A DNA stretch of 27,446 bases from Scybalocola_A sp900557175 (GCA_937890745.1 CALADH010000066.1:1-27446), one strand, 5' to 3'; shown: positions 1-8,736, counted from the first letter of the stretch. The notes: generated by a model from the sequence alone, not told the origin. Program-made: numbers and translations.

Positions 1-54
1 TAGAGCACACGGTTCATACCCGTGGTGTCATGGGTTCAAATCCCTTTTCCGCTA
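1..54 (+). tRNA. tRNA-Met (CAT), 3' part only
   Basis: The 5' end lies outside the window. The anticodon arm is visible: stem CACGG (8-12) pairs with CCGTG (20-24) around the loop TTCATAC, giving anticodon CAT at 15-17. The T arm follows (ATGGG 30-34, loop TTCAAAT, CCCTT 42-46, with one T-T mismatch), then the 3' acceptor strand TTCCGCT and discriminator A54. No CCA is encoded. The arm resembles bacterial elongator tRNA-Met rather than initiator tRNA, which usually has three G-C pairs next to the loop. A tRNA-Ile read by a modified CAT anticodon cannot be excluded without the 5' half. Confidence 0.9.
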
Positions 55-61
55 CTTCTTT

Positions 62-87
62 AAAGACGCTTCAAGCGTCTTTTTTTC
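62..87 (+). terminator. Rho-independent terminator after tRNA
   Basis: AAAGACGC (62-69) pairs with GCGTCTTT (75-82) around a 5-nt loop, followed by a continuing T run. It lies 7 nt after the tRNA end and is the likely transcription stop for the tRNA gene. Confidence 0.85.
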
Positions 88-116
88 TTGCCTTTCCTCT
101 CTCCCGGTGCTATCAT
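88..116 (+). promoter_or_regulatory. Putative sigma-A promoter for the phzF-like operon
   Basis: TTGCCT (88-93), a 17-nt spacer and TATCAT (111-116) lie just after the tRNA terminator and about 30 nt upstream of the start codon at 147. The -10 box matches the consensus at 5 of 6 positions and the -35 box at 4 of 6. Confidence 0.5.
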
Positions 117-146
117 TAACTTATACAATTAAAGGAGGAGGATTTT

Positions 147-1010
147 ATGCGCGTATATATCGCGGACGCTTTTGCTGCAGCGGCTTTCGGCGGCAATCCT
201 GCCGGGGTGGCTTATCTTGATGCGGAAACCACTTTTCCTGCCGAAGCTTTGATGAAAAGTCTTGCCGCGGAATTAAAGCATTCTGAAACAGCTTTTATTC
301 TTCCGCTCGGCAAAAAGCGTTTCCATATCCGCTATTTTACGCCGACGGATGAAGTCGATTTATGCGGTCATGCAACAATCGCATCATTTGCCGTACTGCG
401 CGCCCTAGGCGTCATTGACAGCACACCATGTACAGCTGTGACGGCCGCCGGAGAAATTGATATTACCTTTGACGGTGATACAGTACTGATGTCGATGGCG
501 GATGCCGTCAATATTCAGGATTTTGACGCCTCAGAGTCGGCCGCTTTTTATGAGGCTTTCGGTCTTTCGCCATCCGATGGCTATCCGAAGCTTCTGCCGA
601 GAGCTGTCTCGACCGGGCTTCCGGATATTATGCTTTCTGTCAAAGATAAAGATACGCTTATGGCATTAAAACCGAATTTTTCAAAAATTGCCGGCATTTC
701 GCGCAAATACAATGTCGTCGGCTTTCACGTCTTTACGCCGGTGCTAAAAAACGATGTGACTGCCCTTTGCAGAAATTTTGCACCGCTCTACGGCATCAAC
801 GAGGAGGCGGCCACAGGCACATCCAACGGGGCATTAAGCAGCTATCTTTACGATTACGGCATGATTTCTGAAAATGAAATCAACACATTTATTCAGGGCG
901 AGGCCATGCAGCGCCCGTCAGTTATTCAAAGCTGTCTTAAAGACGGCAAAATATTTATCGGCGGCACTGCCGTCCTATTATTTGGAGGGGTTTATAATGG
1001 TAAAAAATGA
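147..1010 (+). CDS. PhzF family isomerase/epimerase-like protein
   Basis: This 287-residue protein has the usual PhzF-family length. Family hallmarks are NPAGV near residue 17, the active-site region KHSETAF with the conserved acidic residue at E47, CGHATIA at 73-79, and a glycine-rich EEAATGTSNGA segment near residue 220. Family members have a two-lobed diaminopimelate-epimerase fold; PhzF itself isomerises a phenazine precursor, but most homologues outside phenazine clusters have no known substrate. No phenazine genes are nearby, so a phenazine role is unlikely. A strong GGAGGAGG site precedes ATG 147. The 3' end overlaps the next gene by 14 nt, so the two are probably co-transcribed and translationally coupled. 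Confidence 0.88.
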   Translation: MRVYIADAFAAAAFGGNPAGVAYLDAETTFPAEALMKSLAAELKHSETAFILPLGKKRFHIRYFTPTDEVDLCGHATIASFAVLRALGVIDSTPCTAVTAAGEIDITFDGDTVLMSMADAVNIQDFDASESAAFYEAFGLSPSDGYPKLLPRAVSTGLPDIMLSVKDKDTLMALKPNFSKIAGISRKYNVVGFHVFTPVLKNDVTALCRNFAPLYGINEEAATGTSNGALSSYLYDYGMISENEINTFIQGEAMQRPSVIQSCLKDGKIFIGGTAVLLFGGVYNGKK

Positions 1011-1488
1011 ACATTTTAATATCCGTTTTGCAGTCAGGGAAGATGTGCCTTTAATTCTTGATTTTATCAAGCGTCTTGCCGACTATGAGCACCTTTTAGA
1101 TGAGGTTATTGCTACAGAGGAAATTCTTGAACTTTGGATTTTTGACAAGAAAAAGGCGGAAGTGATTATCGCTGAGGAAGACGGCGAGCCTGTCGGCTTT
1201 GCACTGTTTTTCCACAACTTTTCGACATTTTTAGGCCGTGCCGGCGTTTATCTTGAAGATTTATTCGTTATTCCTGAAAAGCGCGGCAAAGGCTACGGCA
1301 AAGCGCTCTTACAAAAGCTTGCCCAGATTGCGGTCGACAGAGGATGCGGCCGGCTTGAATGGTGGTGCCTTGACTGGAATGAATCCAGCATTGACTTTTA
1401 TAAAAAGCTTGGTGCCGTTTCTATGGACGAGTGGACGGTTTACAGAATTGCCGGAAATCGCCTTGTAGAATTTTCAAAAGAAGATTAA
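997..1488 (+). CDS. GNAT family N-acetyltransferase (SSAT/thialysine acetyltransferase-like)
   Basis: This is a 163-residue single-domain GNAT protein. It shows a YLEDLFV beta-strand, the acetyl-CoA loop RGKGYGK at 96-102, and the pattern EWWCLDWNESSIDFYKKLGA near 121-140. That pattern recalls spermidine/spermine or thialysine acetyltransferases (SAT1/SAT2-like); the true amine substrate is unknown. The start is ATG 997, preceded by TTTGGAGGGG. A longer in-frame extension back to 874 runs inside the phzF-like gene, has no better ribosome binding site and adds residues not typical of the family. The overlap with the upstream gene supports an operon. Confidence 0.88.
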   Translation: MVKNEHFNIRFAVREDVPLILDFIKRLADYEHLLDEVIATEEILELWIFDKKKAEVIIAEEDGEPVGFALFFHNFSTFLGRAGVYLEDLFVIPEKRGKGYGKALLQKLAQIAVDRGCGRLEWWCLDWNESSIDFYKKLGAVSMDEWTVYRIAGNRLVEFSKED

Positions 1489-1513
1489 TCAGCTGCACCG
1501 GCACGCATACGGG

Positions 1514-1564
1514 GAGAGCCCCGGCAGATATTATAATTTTTCTGCCAGGGCTCTCATTGTTTTT
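1514..1564 (+). terminator. Plus-strand terminator overlapping the thiE 3' end
   Basis: GAGAGCCC (1514-1521) plus GGCAGA (1523-1528) pair with TCTGCC (1541-1546) plus GGGCTCTC (1548-1555), with one internal C-A mismatch and a 12-nt AT-rich loop. On the plus strand the stem is followed by ATTGTTTTT, so it can end the phzF-like/GNAT transcript. The right arm lies inside the last codons of the convergent thiE gene. On the minus strand no T run follows. Confidence 0.65.
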
Positions 1565-2160
1565 GCCGCCGCTTCAATATTTTCTTTTGCAAATATACAG
1601 GAAACAACAGCCACACCGGCCATATGTGCCCCTGTAAGCTCTGAAATATTGTCTTCGCTGATACCGCCGATGGCAACAACAGGGATATGAACGGCGTCAC
1701 AGACGCTGTTTAACTGCTCAATTGAAATTTTACTCGTATCCGTCTTTGTCGATGAGCCGAAAACAGCGCCGCAGCCGATGTAATCCGCGCCGGCCGCCTC
1801 TGCTTTTATGGCAAGCTCCGGCGTTTTTGCCGTCACGCCGATTATCTTATCACTGCCGAGGATTGCCCGCGCCTTTGCCATATCCATGTCACCCTGACCG
1901 ATATGAACGCCGTCGGCGCCGCTTCTTTTACAAACGTCGATATTGTCATTGATAATAAGCGGTACGCCGTAAGCATCTGTCACCGCCTTAACTTCCAGCG
2001 CTTCTTTTAAAAATTCCTCATCACCGATATGCTTTTCACGAAGCTGTATCATTGTCGCGCCGCCTTTGACGGCAGCTTCGACAGCCTGTGCCATCGTCCG
2101 GCCATGAAGCCATGTCCTGTCTGTCACCGCATATAATTTTAAATATTCTTTTTTAAACAT
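1531..2160 (-). CDS. thiE: Thiamine-phosphate synthase ThiE
   Basis: ThiE condenses HMP-pyrophosphate with HET-phosphate (thiazole phosphate) to form thiamine phosphate in the cytosol. The protein has 209 residues, the normal length. Family motifs are QLREK at 39-43, NDN at 71-73, HIGQGD at 86-91, GCGAVFGSSTK at 129-139 and AIGGI near 163, which bind pyrophosphate, Mg2+ and the thiazole phosphate in this TIM-barrel family. GAGGTG lies 7 nt before the ATG. The gene follows sbcC by 11 nt and is the last gene of the minus-strand operon. No TPP riboswitch can fit directly upstream, and no other thi gene is in the window, so its expression probably follows the sbcDC operon. Confidence 0.95.
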   Translation of the reverse strand: MFKKEYLKLYAVTDRTWLHGRTMAQAVEAAVKGGATMIQLREKHIGDEEFLKEALEVKAVTDAYGVPLIINDNIDVCKRSGADGVHIGQGDMDMAKARAILGSDKIIGVTAKTPELAIKAEAAGADYIGCGAVFGSSTKTDTSKISIEQLNSVCDAVHIPVVAIGGISEDNISELTGAHMAGVAVVSCIFAKENIEAAAKTMRALAEKL

Positions 2161-2171
2161 CAGCGTTCACC

Positions 2172-4997
2172 TCATTTAATTATACTTCCGCAAACGCCCT
2201 TTTCAACGACGATCTGCGTATCAATTCTTTCTTTAAGTTCTGAAACATGGGAAATAATGCCGACCATACGGCTGCCGCCGGCCAAATCCATCAGCGTGTC
2301 AACGGCAGTCTGCACCGACGTTTCATCAAGCGAACCAAAGCCTTCGTCGATAAAGAGCAGATCAATATCAATGCCGCCCACATAGCTTTGAATGACATCT
2401 GACAGGCCGAGGGCTAAAGATAGCGCCGCCTTAAAAGTTTCACCGCCCGACAATGTTTTCACTGAACGGCGCCGTCCTGTATAATTATCGAGCACTTCTA
2501 TGTCAAGACTGCTGCGGCGGCGCATATCCTTCACCTTTTCACAGCGAAACAGCTCATACCGCCCTTCCGACATATGATTCAGCCGTATATTTGCCGCCGC
2601 CAAAATTTCGTCAAAATAAGCGCCGAGCACATATTGTTCAAATTCAAGCCGGCGGCTATTATTGCCGCGCGCCGCATCCTCCAGTGATTTTACAACACTG
2701 TAATCCGCTTTAAGCTTTTCCATCTTCTCATTTTTACTTTTAAGTTCTCTGGAAATGTCCTTATTTTGATGATAACGGCGATACAGCTTATCCCGCGCTT
2801 CTTTTTTTACACGGATTTCTTTCGATTTAAGCAGGAGCCATTCATCAGCCCCAAGACCGTCCGTATATTTTAAAATTCTTTCTAAAACAGCGGCCGCCTG
2901 TGCTTTATTTTTTTCAACAATTTCCTCTGATTTTTGAAGCTGCCCCTCCTCCGAGGCAAGCGAGATGACAGCGGTGTGATAATCGTCCCGCACCTTTTTT
3001 ATACCGGACGTTTCAGCAGAAATTTTCTTTTCCAGCGCTGCCTTTTCTTTAACAGCAGCTTCAATGCTTATCCCCGACGGCAGACGGCTGTCCATATCTT
3101 CAAGCAGCGCTTCATATTTTTGAAATTCAGCTTTTGAAGCTTCACTCTTTAAAACAGCTGCCTTGAGTGCATTTTCCTGTTTAAAAATAGTTTGCGAAAG
3201 TTTTTCCTGTGATTTGACAAGTTCGTCATAGGCACTTTTCTTTTGCTTTGCCGACAAAAGGCTGTGCTTAAGCACAGTATCTTTTTTTAAAAGCGCTTCT
3301 TTTTCTGCCTGCACTGCCTCATAAAAAAGCCGTTCTGTAACAAACAGACCATCTTCGCCGACAAGCGGTCTGCCCTCATCTAATGCTAGAACAGGCACCG
3401 CCTGACGGCTTATATTCTGCCAATATAAAACTTTTTCCTTTTGAAGCCCTGTAAGCTCATTTAAAAGCTTCTGAGCCTCCTTTTCGGCGGCAGCGCTGTC
3501 GGATTTCATTGTTTTAAGCTGTGCCTCACTGACAACACCGGACACTGCCTTTGCCGGTGCCGGATGGCTTTGCGAACCGCACACCGGGCACGGACTGCCT
3601 GCTTTTAGCATCTGAGCCAAAATACCGGCGGCAGCCTGACGGCGCAAAAGTTCTGCCGCCTCATAACGGCTGCGGAGGCTGTCGGCATTTTCCTGAGCCG
3701 CCGTATAGACCGGCACTTTGGCGGCATGTATCTTTTTTATACGCACAAAGTCGCGGCACTGCTCAATTAAAAGGCTGCATTCACCAATTGCCCGTGTATT
3801 TTCAGAAACCTTTGTTTCTGCCTTTACAACATCGGCATGCGCCCCGGCGCCTGCATCGATGGCCTTTTTATTTTCATCAAATGTCTTTTTATCTTTATCT
3901 AAGGCAAGACTTAACCGGTTTTCATGATCTTTATCGGTTTTTGCCGCCAAAGCTGCCGCTGCCACAGACGTTTTGATCGTTTCTCTTTCATTTAAAAGCT
4001 TCATCAGACGTCCTGTTTCTTCAAATGCTGTCTGAAGCTTTAAAAGAGCATTTTCACGCTCGGAAAGCTTGTCAAATTCCGGCTGCAATTTTAAAAGCTG
4101 TGCTTTATTTTTTTCAATCGAAGCTTTAAGCTTTAAAAGCACAGCTTCTTCTTTTTGTGCCGACATTTCATATTCTTTATAAAGCTTATATTCCGACGCT
4201 GCGGCAGCCTCATCAGCTTCCAGTGCCTGAAGCTGGCGATCTGTAAGCTTCAGCGTCTTTTTATCATCAGCTACGGCTTCAAAAAGCGCCTCGCTTATCT
4301 GCATTTCATTTTGCACAGGCTCTGCCAAAAGCTTGGAAAGCCGGTCATGGCCGTCGCTTATAATTGAAGCCATCGCTTCATCACTCCGGTTTTTATGCAT
4401 ACGGATTTCACTGTAAAGCGCCTTTGAGCGCTCAGAAAGAATACGGGCAGTACGCTCGGCGGCTTCTGTACCGAAAATATTTCTGAATATTTCAACCCGT
4501 TTTTTTGAATCAGCAATAAGAAGCTCCTGAAATTCCCCCTGGGCAATCATTGCAATCTGCTTAAACTGCTCATGCGTCACGCCCAAAATATCTTTAATTT
4601 TTTCATTGACTGCCGTCAGATTTTCGATGACCGTCTGATCCGGCATATAAAGGCAGGCTTTTTCATTGACAGCGATTTCCCCTTCGCCCCGCTTTTTCTT
4701 GCGGATACAGCGCGGATGGCGGATAATCGTATATTCCATGCCTTTATGCTCAAAAACAAGCGATACATACGTTTCCTCGCTGTCCTTTGCAAAATCACTG
4801 CGCAGCGTATCCCGCTCTCTGACTTTTCCGCTTAAAGCGCCGAATAAAGCATAGGAAATACCGTCAAAAATCATTGTTTTGCCGCTGCCCGTCGGTCCTG
4901 TCAATAAAAACAGGCCGTCAGAAATTGTTTCAAAATTCACAGACTGGCAGCCGGCATAAGGTCCCCACGCACTAAGCGTCAGTTTTTTCGGCTTCAT
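2172..4997 (-). CDS. sbcC: Exonuclease SbcC (Rad50-like ATPase subunit)
   Basis: SbcC is the SMC/Rad50-type ATPase that works with the SbcD nuclease to open hairpins and process DNA ends. The 941-residue protein has a Walker A at 34-41 (GPTGSGKT), two long Lys/Glu/Ala-rich coiled-coil arms, a zinc hook CPVC near residue 470 (almost exactly mid-protein), an ABC signature LSGGE near 847 and a Walker B with LLFIDEGFGSLDE near 880. The preferred start is ATG 4997, with GGAGGAGG 6 nt upstream; a TTG immediately before it at 5000 is too close to that site. The start lies inside the 3' end of sbcD (26-nt overlap), the usual sbcDC arrangement. Numerous antisense open frames within it are not genes. 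Confidence 0.96.
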   Translation of the reverse strand: MKPKKLTLSAWGPYAGCQSVNFETISDGLFLLTGPTGSGKTMIFDGISYALFGALSGKVRERDTLRSDFAKDSEETYVSLVFEHKGMEYTIIRHPRCIRKKKRGEGEIAVNEKACLYMPDQTVIENLTAVNEKIKDILGVTHEQFKQIAMIAQGEFQELLIADSKKRVEIFRNIFGTEAAERTARILSERSKALYSEIRMHKNRSDEAMASIISDGHDRLSKLLAEPVQNEMQISEALFEAVADDKKTLKLTDRQLQALEADEAAAASEYKLYKEYEMSAQKEEAVLLKLKASIEKNKAQLLKLQPEFDKLSERENALLKLQTAFEETGRLMKLLNERETIKTSVAAAALAAKTDKDHENRLSLALDKDKKTFDENKKAIDAGAGAHADVVKAETKVSENTRAIGECSLLIEQCRDFVRIKKIHAAKVPVYTAAQENADSLRSRYEAAELLRRQAAAGILAQMLKAGSPCPVCGSQSHPAPAKAVSGVVSEAQLKTMKSDSAAAEKEAQKLLNELTGLQKEKVLYWQNISRQAVPVLALDEGRPLVGEDGLFVTERLFYEAVQAEKEALLKKDTVLKHSLLSAKQKKSAYDELVKSQEKLSQTIFKQENALKAAVLKSEASKAEFQKYEALLEDMDSRLPSGISIEAAVKEKAALEKKISAETSGIKKVRDDYHTAVISLASEEGQLQKSEEIVEKNKAQAAAVLERILKYTDGLGADEWLLLKSKEIRVKKEARDKLYRRYHQNKDISRELKSKNEKMEKLKADYSVVKSLEDAARGNNSRRLEFEQYVLGAYFDEILAAANIRLNHMSEGRYELFRCEKVKDMRRRSSLDIEVLDNYTGRRRSVKTLSGGETFKAALSLALGLSDVIQSYVGGIDIDLLFIDEGFGSLDETSVQTAVDTLMDLAGGSRMVGIISHVSELKERIDTQIVVEKGVCGSIIK

Positions 4998-6120
4998 CAA
5001 TAACCTCCTCCATCACAAGGCGCTGCGCCTCATCAAGTGTCTCTCCTGTCACAAATGTATAAAAATCTTCAAATAATGTGAGACGGTTTTTCTTCGGTGT
5101 CAAAGCTTCAGAGGCTGTATCCTTAAGCACTGTCTCACGCCGGGCAAAGGCAAGCTGCATCACATTCGGATAAACACTTCTAAGGCTGTTCATCGGTTCT
5201 ATGAGCGTTTCCTTATCTGTCAGCGTCACATGAATATAATCCTCTCTGTTTTCAAGGCTTAAAATATCCTCGTCTGTGAGCGCTTTAAGTGTTCCTTTAA
5301 TTTTTCGCATATCACGCAGCGGCTTTAGCGGTACAAGACGAATGTCGATATTTCCCTTTTCCTTAAGTTCAACAATCGTCATTACCTTATCCGCATTAGC
5401 TTCCGAGAATGAATATTTTAAAAGAGAACCGCCATAGCGCACATTGTCACGGCCGATTTTCTGCGGACGGTGGATGTGGCCGAGGGCTGTGTAGTCAAAA
5501 CCTCTAAAACAATCCGCGCCGACCTCGTCAATGCCGCCGACACTTAAAGTGACCTCAGAATCAGAAATCTCAGGCTTTTCACTGCCGGAAACGACAAAAT
5601 GATGCGTCATCATGACATTGCGCTCGGCTGTATTGACAGGTGTATGTGCAATACAGGCGCGTACCGCGTCATCAAATGTATGGATCGTTTCATCGTCATA
5701 AAGCGCTCTGACAGCCATCGGCTTTGAAAATGGCAGCATATAAATATTGACCGGCCCGTAAGTGTCAAAAAGTGTCACTTTTTTTATTTCGCGTGAAAGA
5801 TGGCATGAAATGAAAATATGTTCATCCTCCAAAAGTCTTCCCGCAAATTGAAGCCGCTCCGGGCTGTCATGATTGCCGGATATCATGAAAACGGCTGTAT
5901 GCATATTTTTAAGCGCTGTAAGAAAATCATCAAAAAGCGTGACGGCATCGCCGTTTGGAATACTCCTGTCATAAATATCACCGGCCAGAAGCACGGCATC
6001 AATTGACTCATTTTGAATCAGCTCATAAATCTGTCCGACAATAAACCGCTGGTCTTCAATCATCGAAAAACCGTTGACTGATTTTCCAAAATGCAAATCG
6101 GACAAATGAAGTAATTTCAT
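4972..6120 (-). CDS. sbcD: Exonuclease SbcD (Mre11-like nuclease subunit)
   Basis: SbcD is the Mn2+-dependent calcineurin-fold nuclease partner of SbcC. The 382-residue product carries all metal-ligand motifs: DLH at 8-10, GDIYD at 47-51, GNHDS at 82-86, THH near 172-174 and GHIH at 214-217. The start is ATG 6120, preceded by GAGGTGG at 7 nt. The open frame extends 10 codons further upstream, but that piece lies in the HAD gene and lacks family similarity. The start codon shares one base with the HAD-fusion stop codon (TAATG), which suggests translational coupling. It overlaps sbcC downstream. Confidence 0.95.
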   Translation of the reverse strand: MKLLHLSDLHFGKSVNGFSMIEDQRFIVGQIYELIQNESIDAVLLAGDIYDRSIPNGDAVTLFDDFLTALKNMHTAVFMISGNHDSPERLQFAGRLLEDEHIFISCHLSREIKKVTLFDTYGPVNIYMLPFSKPMAVRALYDDETIHTFDDAVRACIAHTPVNTAERNVMMTHHFVVSGSEKPEISDSEVTLSVGGIDEVGADCFRGFDYTALGHIHRPQKIGRDNVRYGGSLLKYSFSEANADKVMTIVELKEKGNIDIRLVPLKPLRDMRKIKGTLKALTDEDILSLENREDYIHVTLTDKETLIEPMNSLRSVYPNVMQLAFARRETVLKDTASEALTPKKNRLTLFEDFYTFVTGETLDEAQRLVMEEVIDEAEKTDA

Positions 6121-7559
6121 TAATTTTCCACCTCGTCTGCAAGCGCACAAAGCTGCGTGTAAACATCATCTGTCAAAAATGCGGCATTTTCAATGACAGC
6201 CGGCCGCGCGTCTGTCTTTGCATAGCTGTATACCGCTCTTTTTAACATTTCCAAATCATTATCACTGTCACCAAAAGCCATCGTCTCTAATCTGTCAATC
6301 CCAAGCTCTGACTGGATTTTTAAAACAGCCTCGCCTTTATTAACGTCCGGACGGTTAAAATCAAGCCAGCCCGGTCCCGAAACAGCAACATTAAGCCTGC
6401 TGCCGTACTTTTGCTTAAAAAAATCGACAATATCTTCAACGCCGCCCTCTCTGTAAATGGATACTTTGCAGACAGGCTTATCAAGCTTTGCAGCGTCATC
6501 AATCAGCGATACTTTATTATGGACAATCTCTGTCAGATGGCGGTACAAATCCATATCCTTTTCCTCAACATAATGTGTGTCTGCACATGAAAGCAGCAGC
6601 TCGCCCCGCCCTATTCTTTTAATATCTGAAAGAAGTTCCGATAATATATCCGCCTCAATAGCTTTAAATGCCATATCGGCACCATGGTAAGCAACCTGAC
6701 CGCCGTTTTCACCAATCAGATACATATCGGACGCATTTTCTTTAAAAATATGGCTTAAGCTTTCAATCTGACGTCCGCTTGCCGCTGCAACGGCAACACC
6801 TGCGTCAAGAAGTCTTCTTATACAGCTGTGATATTTTTCCTCAAGTTCAGGCACACCGGGTTTAATCAATGTGCCGTCAACATCAGTGACAACTAAGCGA
6901 ACCTTTCTGTCTGCAATACCGATAAGCTCCGACGGATGGCTGATAATTTCCATCGCCCCATTATCTTCCAGCTCTTTTTTTTGCCTGAAGCCCCAAAGCA
7001 CACCGACCGTATACATCCCTGCACCGCGCCCCGTCTGCATATCCGTATTTGTATCACCCACATAAAGGCACTCATCTGTACGCACGCCAAAAGCTTTTGC
7101 AATTTTTAAGGCACCGTCAGGTGCGGGTTTTCTCGGCACACCATCCACCTGTCCCTGAATCATATCAAAGTAATTTTCACCGAAAAGCTTATGCACGACA
7201 TCAATAGCACGCTCATGTGGTTTATTTGAGAGCACTGCAAGCTTTAAACCCCGCGCTCTTAAGGCATCAAGCGTCTCCTTTATACCGTCAAATACTGTTA
7301 CTTTATACGTACAATCCTTTTTAAAAAAATCGCCGTACACGGCATATGCCTTGTCAAAATGAACAAGTGCCTCATCGCCGGCAGCGCGAAGCGCCCGCTC
7401 TATAAGCACCTTTGCACCGTCGCCGGCATAATATTTGTAATCGTCCATCGGCTGAGCCGGCAGACCGACAGCCGCCAGCGCCTCATTCGATGAATACCAT
7501 ATAGATTCTATTGTATCGGCAAGTGTGCCGTCTAAATCAAAAATACAAGCCTTAATCAT
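6120..7559 (-). CDS. Tandem HAD hydrolase fusion (Gph-like plus Cof/HAD-IIB-like)
   Basis: This 479-residue protein contains two complete haloacid dehalogenase phosphatase domains. Domain 1 (about 1-215) resembles phosphoglycolate phosphatase/PpaX: motif I FDLDGT with D8 and D10, motif II LSNKP with S111, K144 in RKPAPD, and GDTNTD at 168-173. Domain 2 (about 219-479) is a Cof-type HAD-IIB: TDVDGT with D226 and D228, ASGR with S261, K408 in DVNKGEA, and GDSDND at 430-435. Both catalytic sets look intact, so both may be active; substrates are unknown, sugar phosphates being likely. The start is ATG 7559, with GGGAGG 8 nt upstream; another ATG at 7565 is too close to that site. It overlaps the amidohydrolase stop by 8 nt and touches sbcD. 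Confidence 0.9.
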   Translation of the reverse strand: MIKACIFDLDGTLADTIESIWYSSNEALAAVGLPAQPMDDYKYYAGDGAKVLIERALRAAGDEALVHFDKAYAVYGDFFKKDCTYKVTVFDGIKETLDALRARGLKLAVLSNKPHERAIDVVHKLFGENYFDMIQGQVDGVPRKPAPDGALKIAKAFGVRTDECLYVGDTNTDMQTGRGAGMYTVGVLWGFRQKKELEDNGAMEIISHPSELIGIADRKVRLVVTDVDGTLIKPGVPELEEKYHSCIRRLLDAGVAVAAASGRQIESLSHIFKENASDMYLIGENGGQVAYHGADMAFKAIEADILSELLSDIKRIGRGELLLSCADTHYVEEKDMDLYRHLTEIVHNKVSLIDDAAKLDKPVCKVSIYREGGVEDIVDFFKQKYGSRLNVAVSGPGWLDFNRPDVNKGEAVLKIQSELGIDRLETMAFGDSDNDLEMLKRAVYSYAKTDARPAVIENAAFLTDDVYTQLCALADEVEN

Positions 7560-8736
7560 TTTCATTGCCTCCCAAAGCTTCCTCTGCCGCACATACAGCC
7601 ATCAAATGCAGCATCACACTGTCTGTGAGCACGCGCTCATCGATATTAAAGCAATCGTGATGGTTCGGATAACCGCAGCCGATTTCCGGATTTCCGCCGC
7701 CGGCAAACATAAAGACACCGGGAACAGTCTGCTGATAAAAGGAAAAATCCTCACCGAGCATCATCGGAGGCACATGGCATAATCTGTCTTTGCCAAAAAG
7801 CACCTTGGCTTTTTCCGTCAGCCGCTCTGTGAGCGCTGCATCATTAATGACAACCGGATGCTGTGAACGCAAAAATACGACATCGGCCTTAGCACCGTAA
7901 GCTTCCGCTGTCATATTGACAATGCGCTTTAACGACGCTTCAATGTGTTCAGCCCTCTCCTCCGAAAATGCCCGGACTGTTCCCTCAAAGACAGCCTCAC
8001 CGGAAATAATGTTATACTGGCTTCCGCTTTTTAAGCTGCCGACGGTGACAACGGCCGAATCAACCGGATCTGTCTCCCGGCTTATAATTGTCTGAAGATT
8101 CATAATGCAGGCACAGGCGGCAACCGTTGCATCAACACACTGCTGAGGCTTTGCGCCATGCCCTGCCCTGCCTGTGATTTTTACTTTAAAGCTGCTTGTA
8201 GACGCCATTCTCGGACCGGCTTCAATCGAAATATTTCCAACCGGCACATCCGTAAAAATATGAATGCCGTACACCTCGTCCACGCCGTCAAGCGCACCGT
8301 TTTCGCAAAAGAAGCGGCCGCCCTTGCAGTTTTCCTCTGACGGCTGAAAAAGCAGTCGTACACCCACCTTTAACTCTGCCTCATGCGCCTTTAAAATGCG
8401 TGCTGCGCCAAGAAGCGCCGCCGTATGGGCGTCGTGGCCGCAGGCATGCATTACGCCGTCGTTGACAGAGGCATAGGAAACACCGCTTTTTTCCTGAATA
8501 CTTAAAGCGTCCATGTCGGCTCTTAAGGCAATCAGCTTCTTACCTGTCCCGATTTGTGCAATCACGCCTGTTTCACCACAATTTTTATATGAAATATTCA
8601 GTTTTTCAAGTTCCTCTTTAATTTTAGCGCTTGTCTCATATTCCTGCATTCCAAGCTCAGGGTGCATATGAAAATACCGCCGCAGTGCAATAACATCATC
8701 AGCAATCGCTACTGCTTCATCTTTTATATGAATCAT
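7552..8736 (-). CDS. M20 family metallopeptidase / amidohydrolase
   Basis: This 394-residue protein belongs to the M20D amidohydrolase group (hippurate hydrolase, N-acetyldiaminopimelate deacetylase and amino-acid conjugate hydrolases). Visible features are RRYFHMHPELGMQEYET near the N-terminus, the metal-binding HACGHDAHTA, QPSEENCKGG with the catalytic glutamate pair, a dimerisation-domain segment RAGHGAKPQ, and GEDFSFYQQ near the C-terminus. Family members remove acyl groups from amino acids or related amides using two metal ions. The start is ATG 8736, with GGAG 8 nt upstream; a more upstream ATG at 8769 overlaps the predicted -10 box and has no ribosome binding site. It is the first gene of the operon and is divergent from a MocR-type regulator. 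Confidence 0.9.
   Translation of the reverse strand: MIHIKDEAVAIADDVIALRRYFHMHPELGMQEYETSAKIKEELEKLNISYKNCGETGVIAQIGTGKKLIALRADMDALSIQEKSGVSYASVNDGVMHACGHDAHTAALLGAARILKAHEAELKVGVRLLFQPSEENCKGGRFFCENGALDGVDEVYGIHIFTDVPVGNISIEAGPRMASTSSFKVKITGRAGHGAKPQQCVDATVAACACIMNLQTIISRETDPVDSAVVTVGSLKSGSQYNIISGEAVFEGTVRAFSEERAEHIEASLKRIVNMTAEAYGAKADVVFLRSQHPVVINDAALTERLTEKAKVLFGKDRLCHVPPMMLGEDFSFYQQTVPGVFMFAGGGNPEIGCGYPNHHDCFNIDERVLTDSVMLHLMAVCAAEEALGGNEND

Noticed and set aside
874..996. Longer N-terminus for the GNAT acetyltransferase (204 residues)
   Set aside because: The extension runs inside the phzF-like gene, lacks GNAT similarity, and ATG 997 has a strong GGAGGGG site just upstream.
2161..2171. 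TPP riboswitch upstream of thiE
   Set aside because: Only 11 nt separate thiE from sbcC, so no aptamer can fit there, and none was recognised inside the sbcC end.
2453..4835. Several plus-strand open frames inside sbcC
   Set aside because: They are antisense shadows of a well-supported gene, without ribosome binding sites or recognisable domains.
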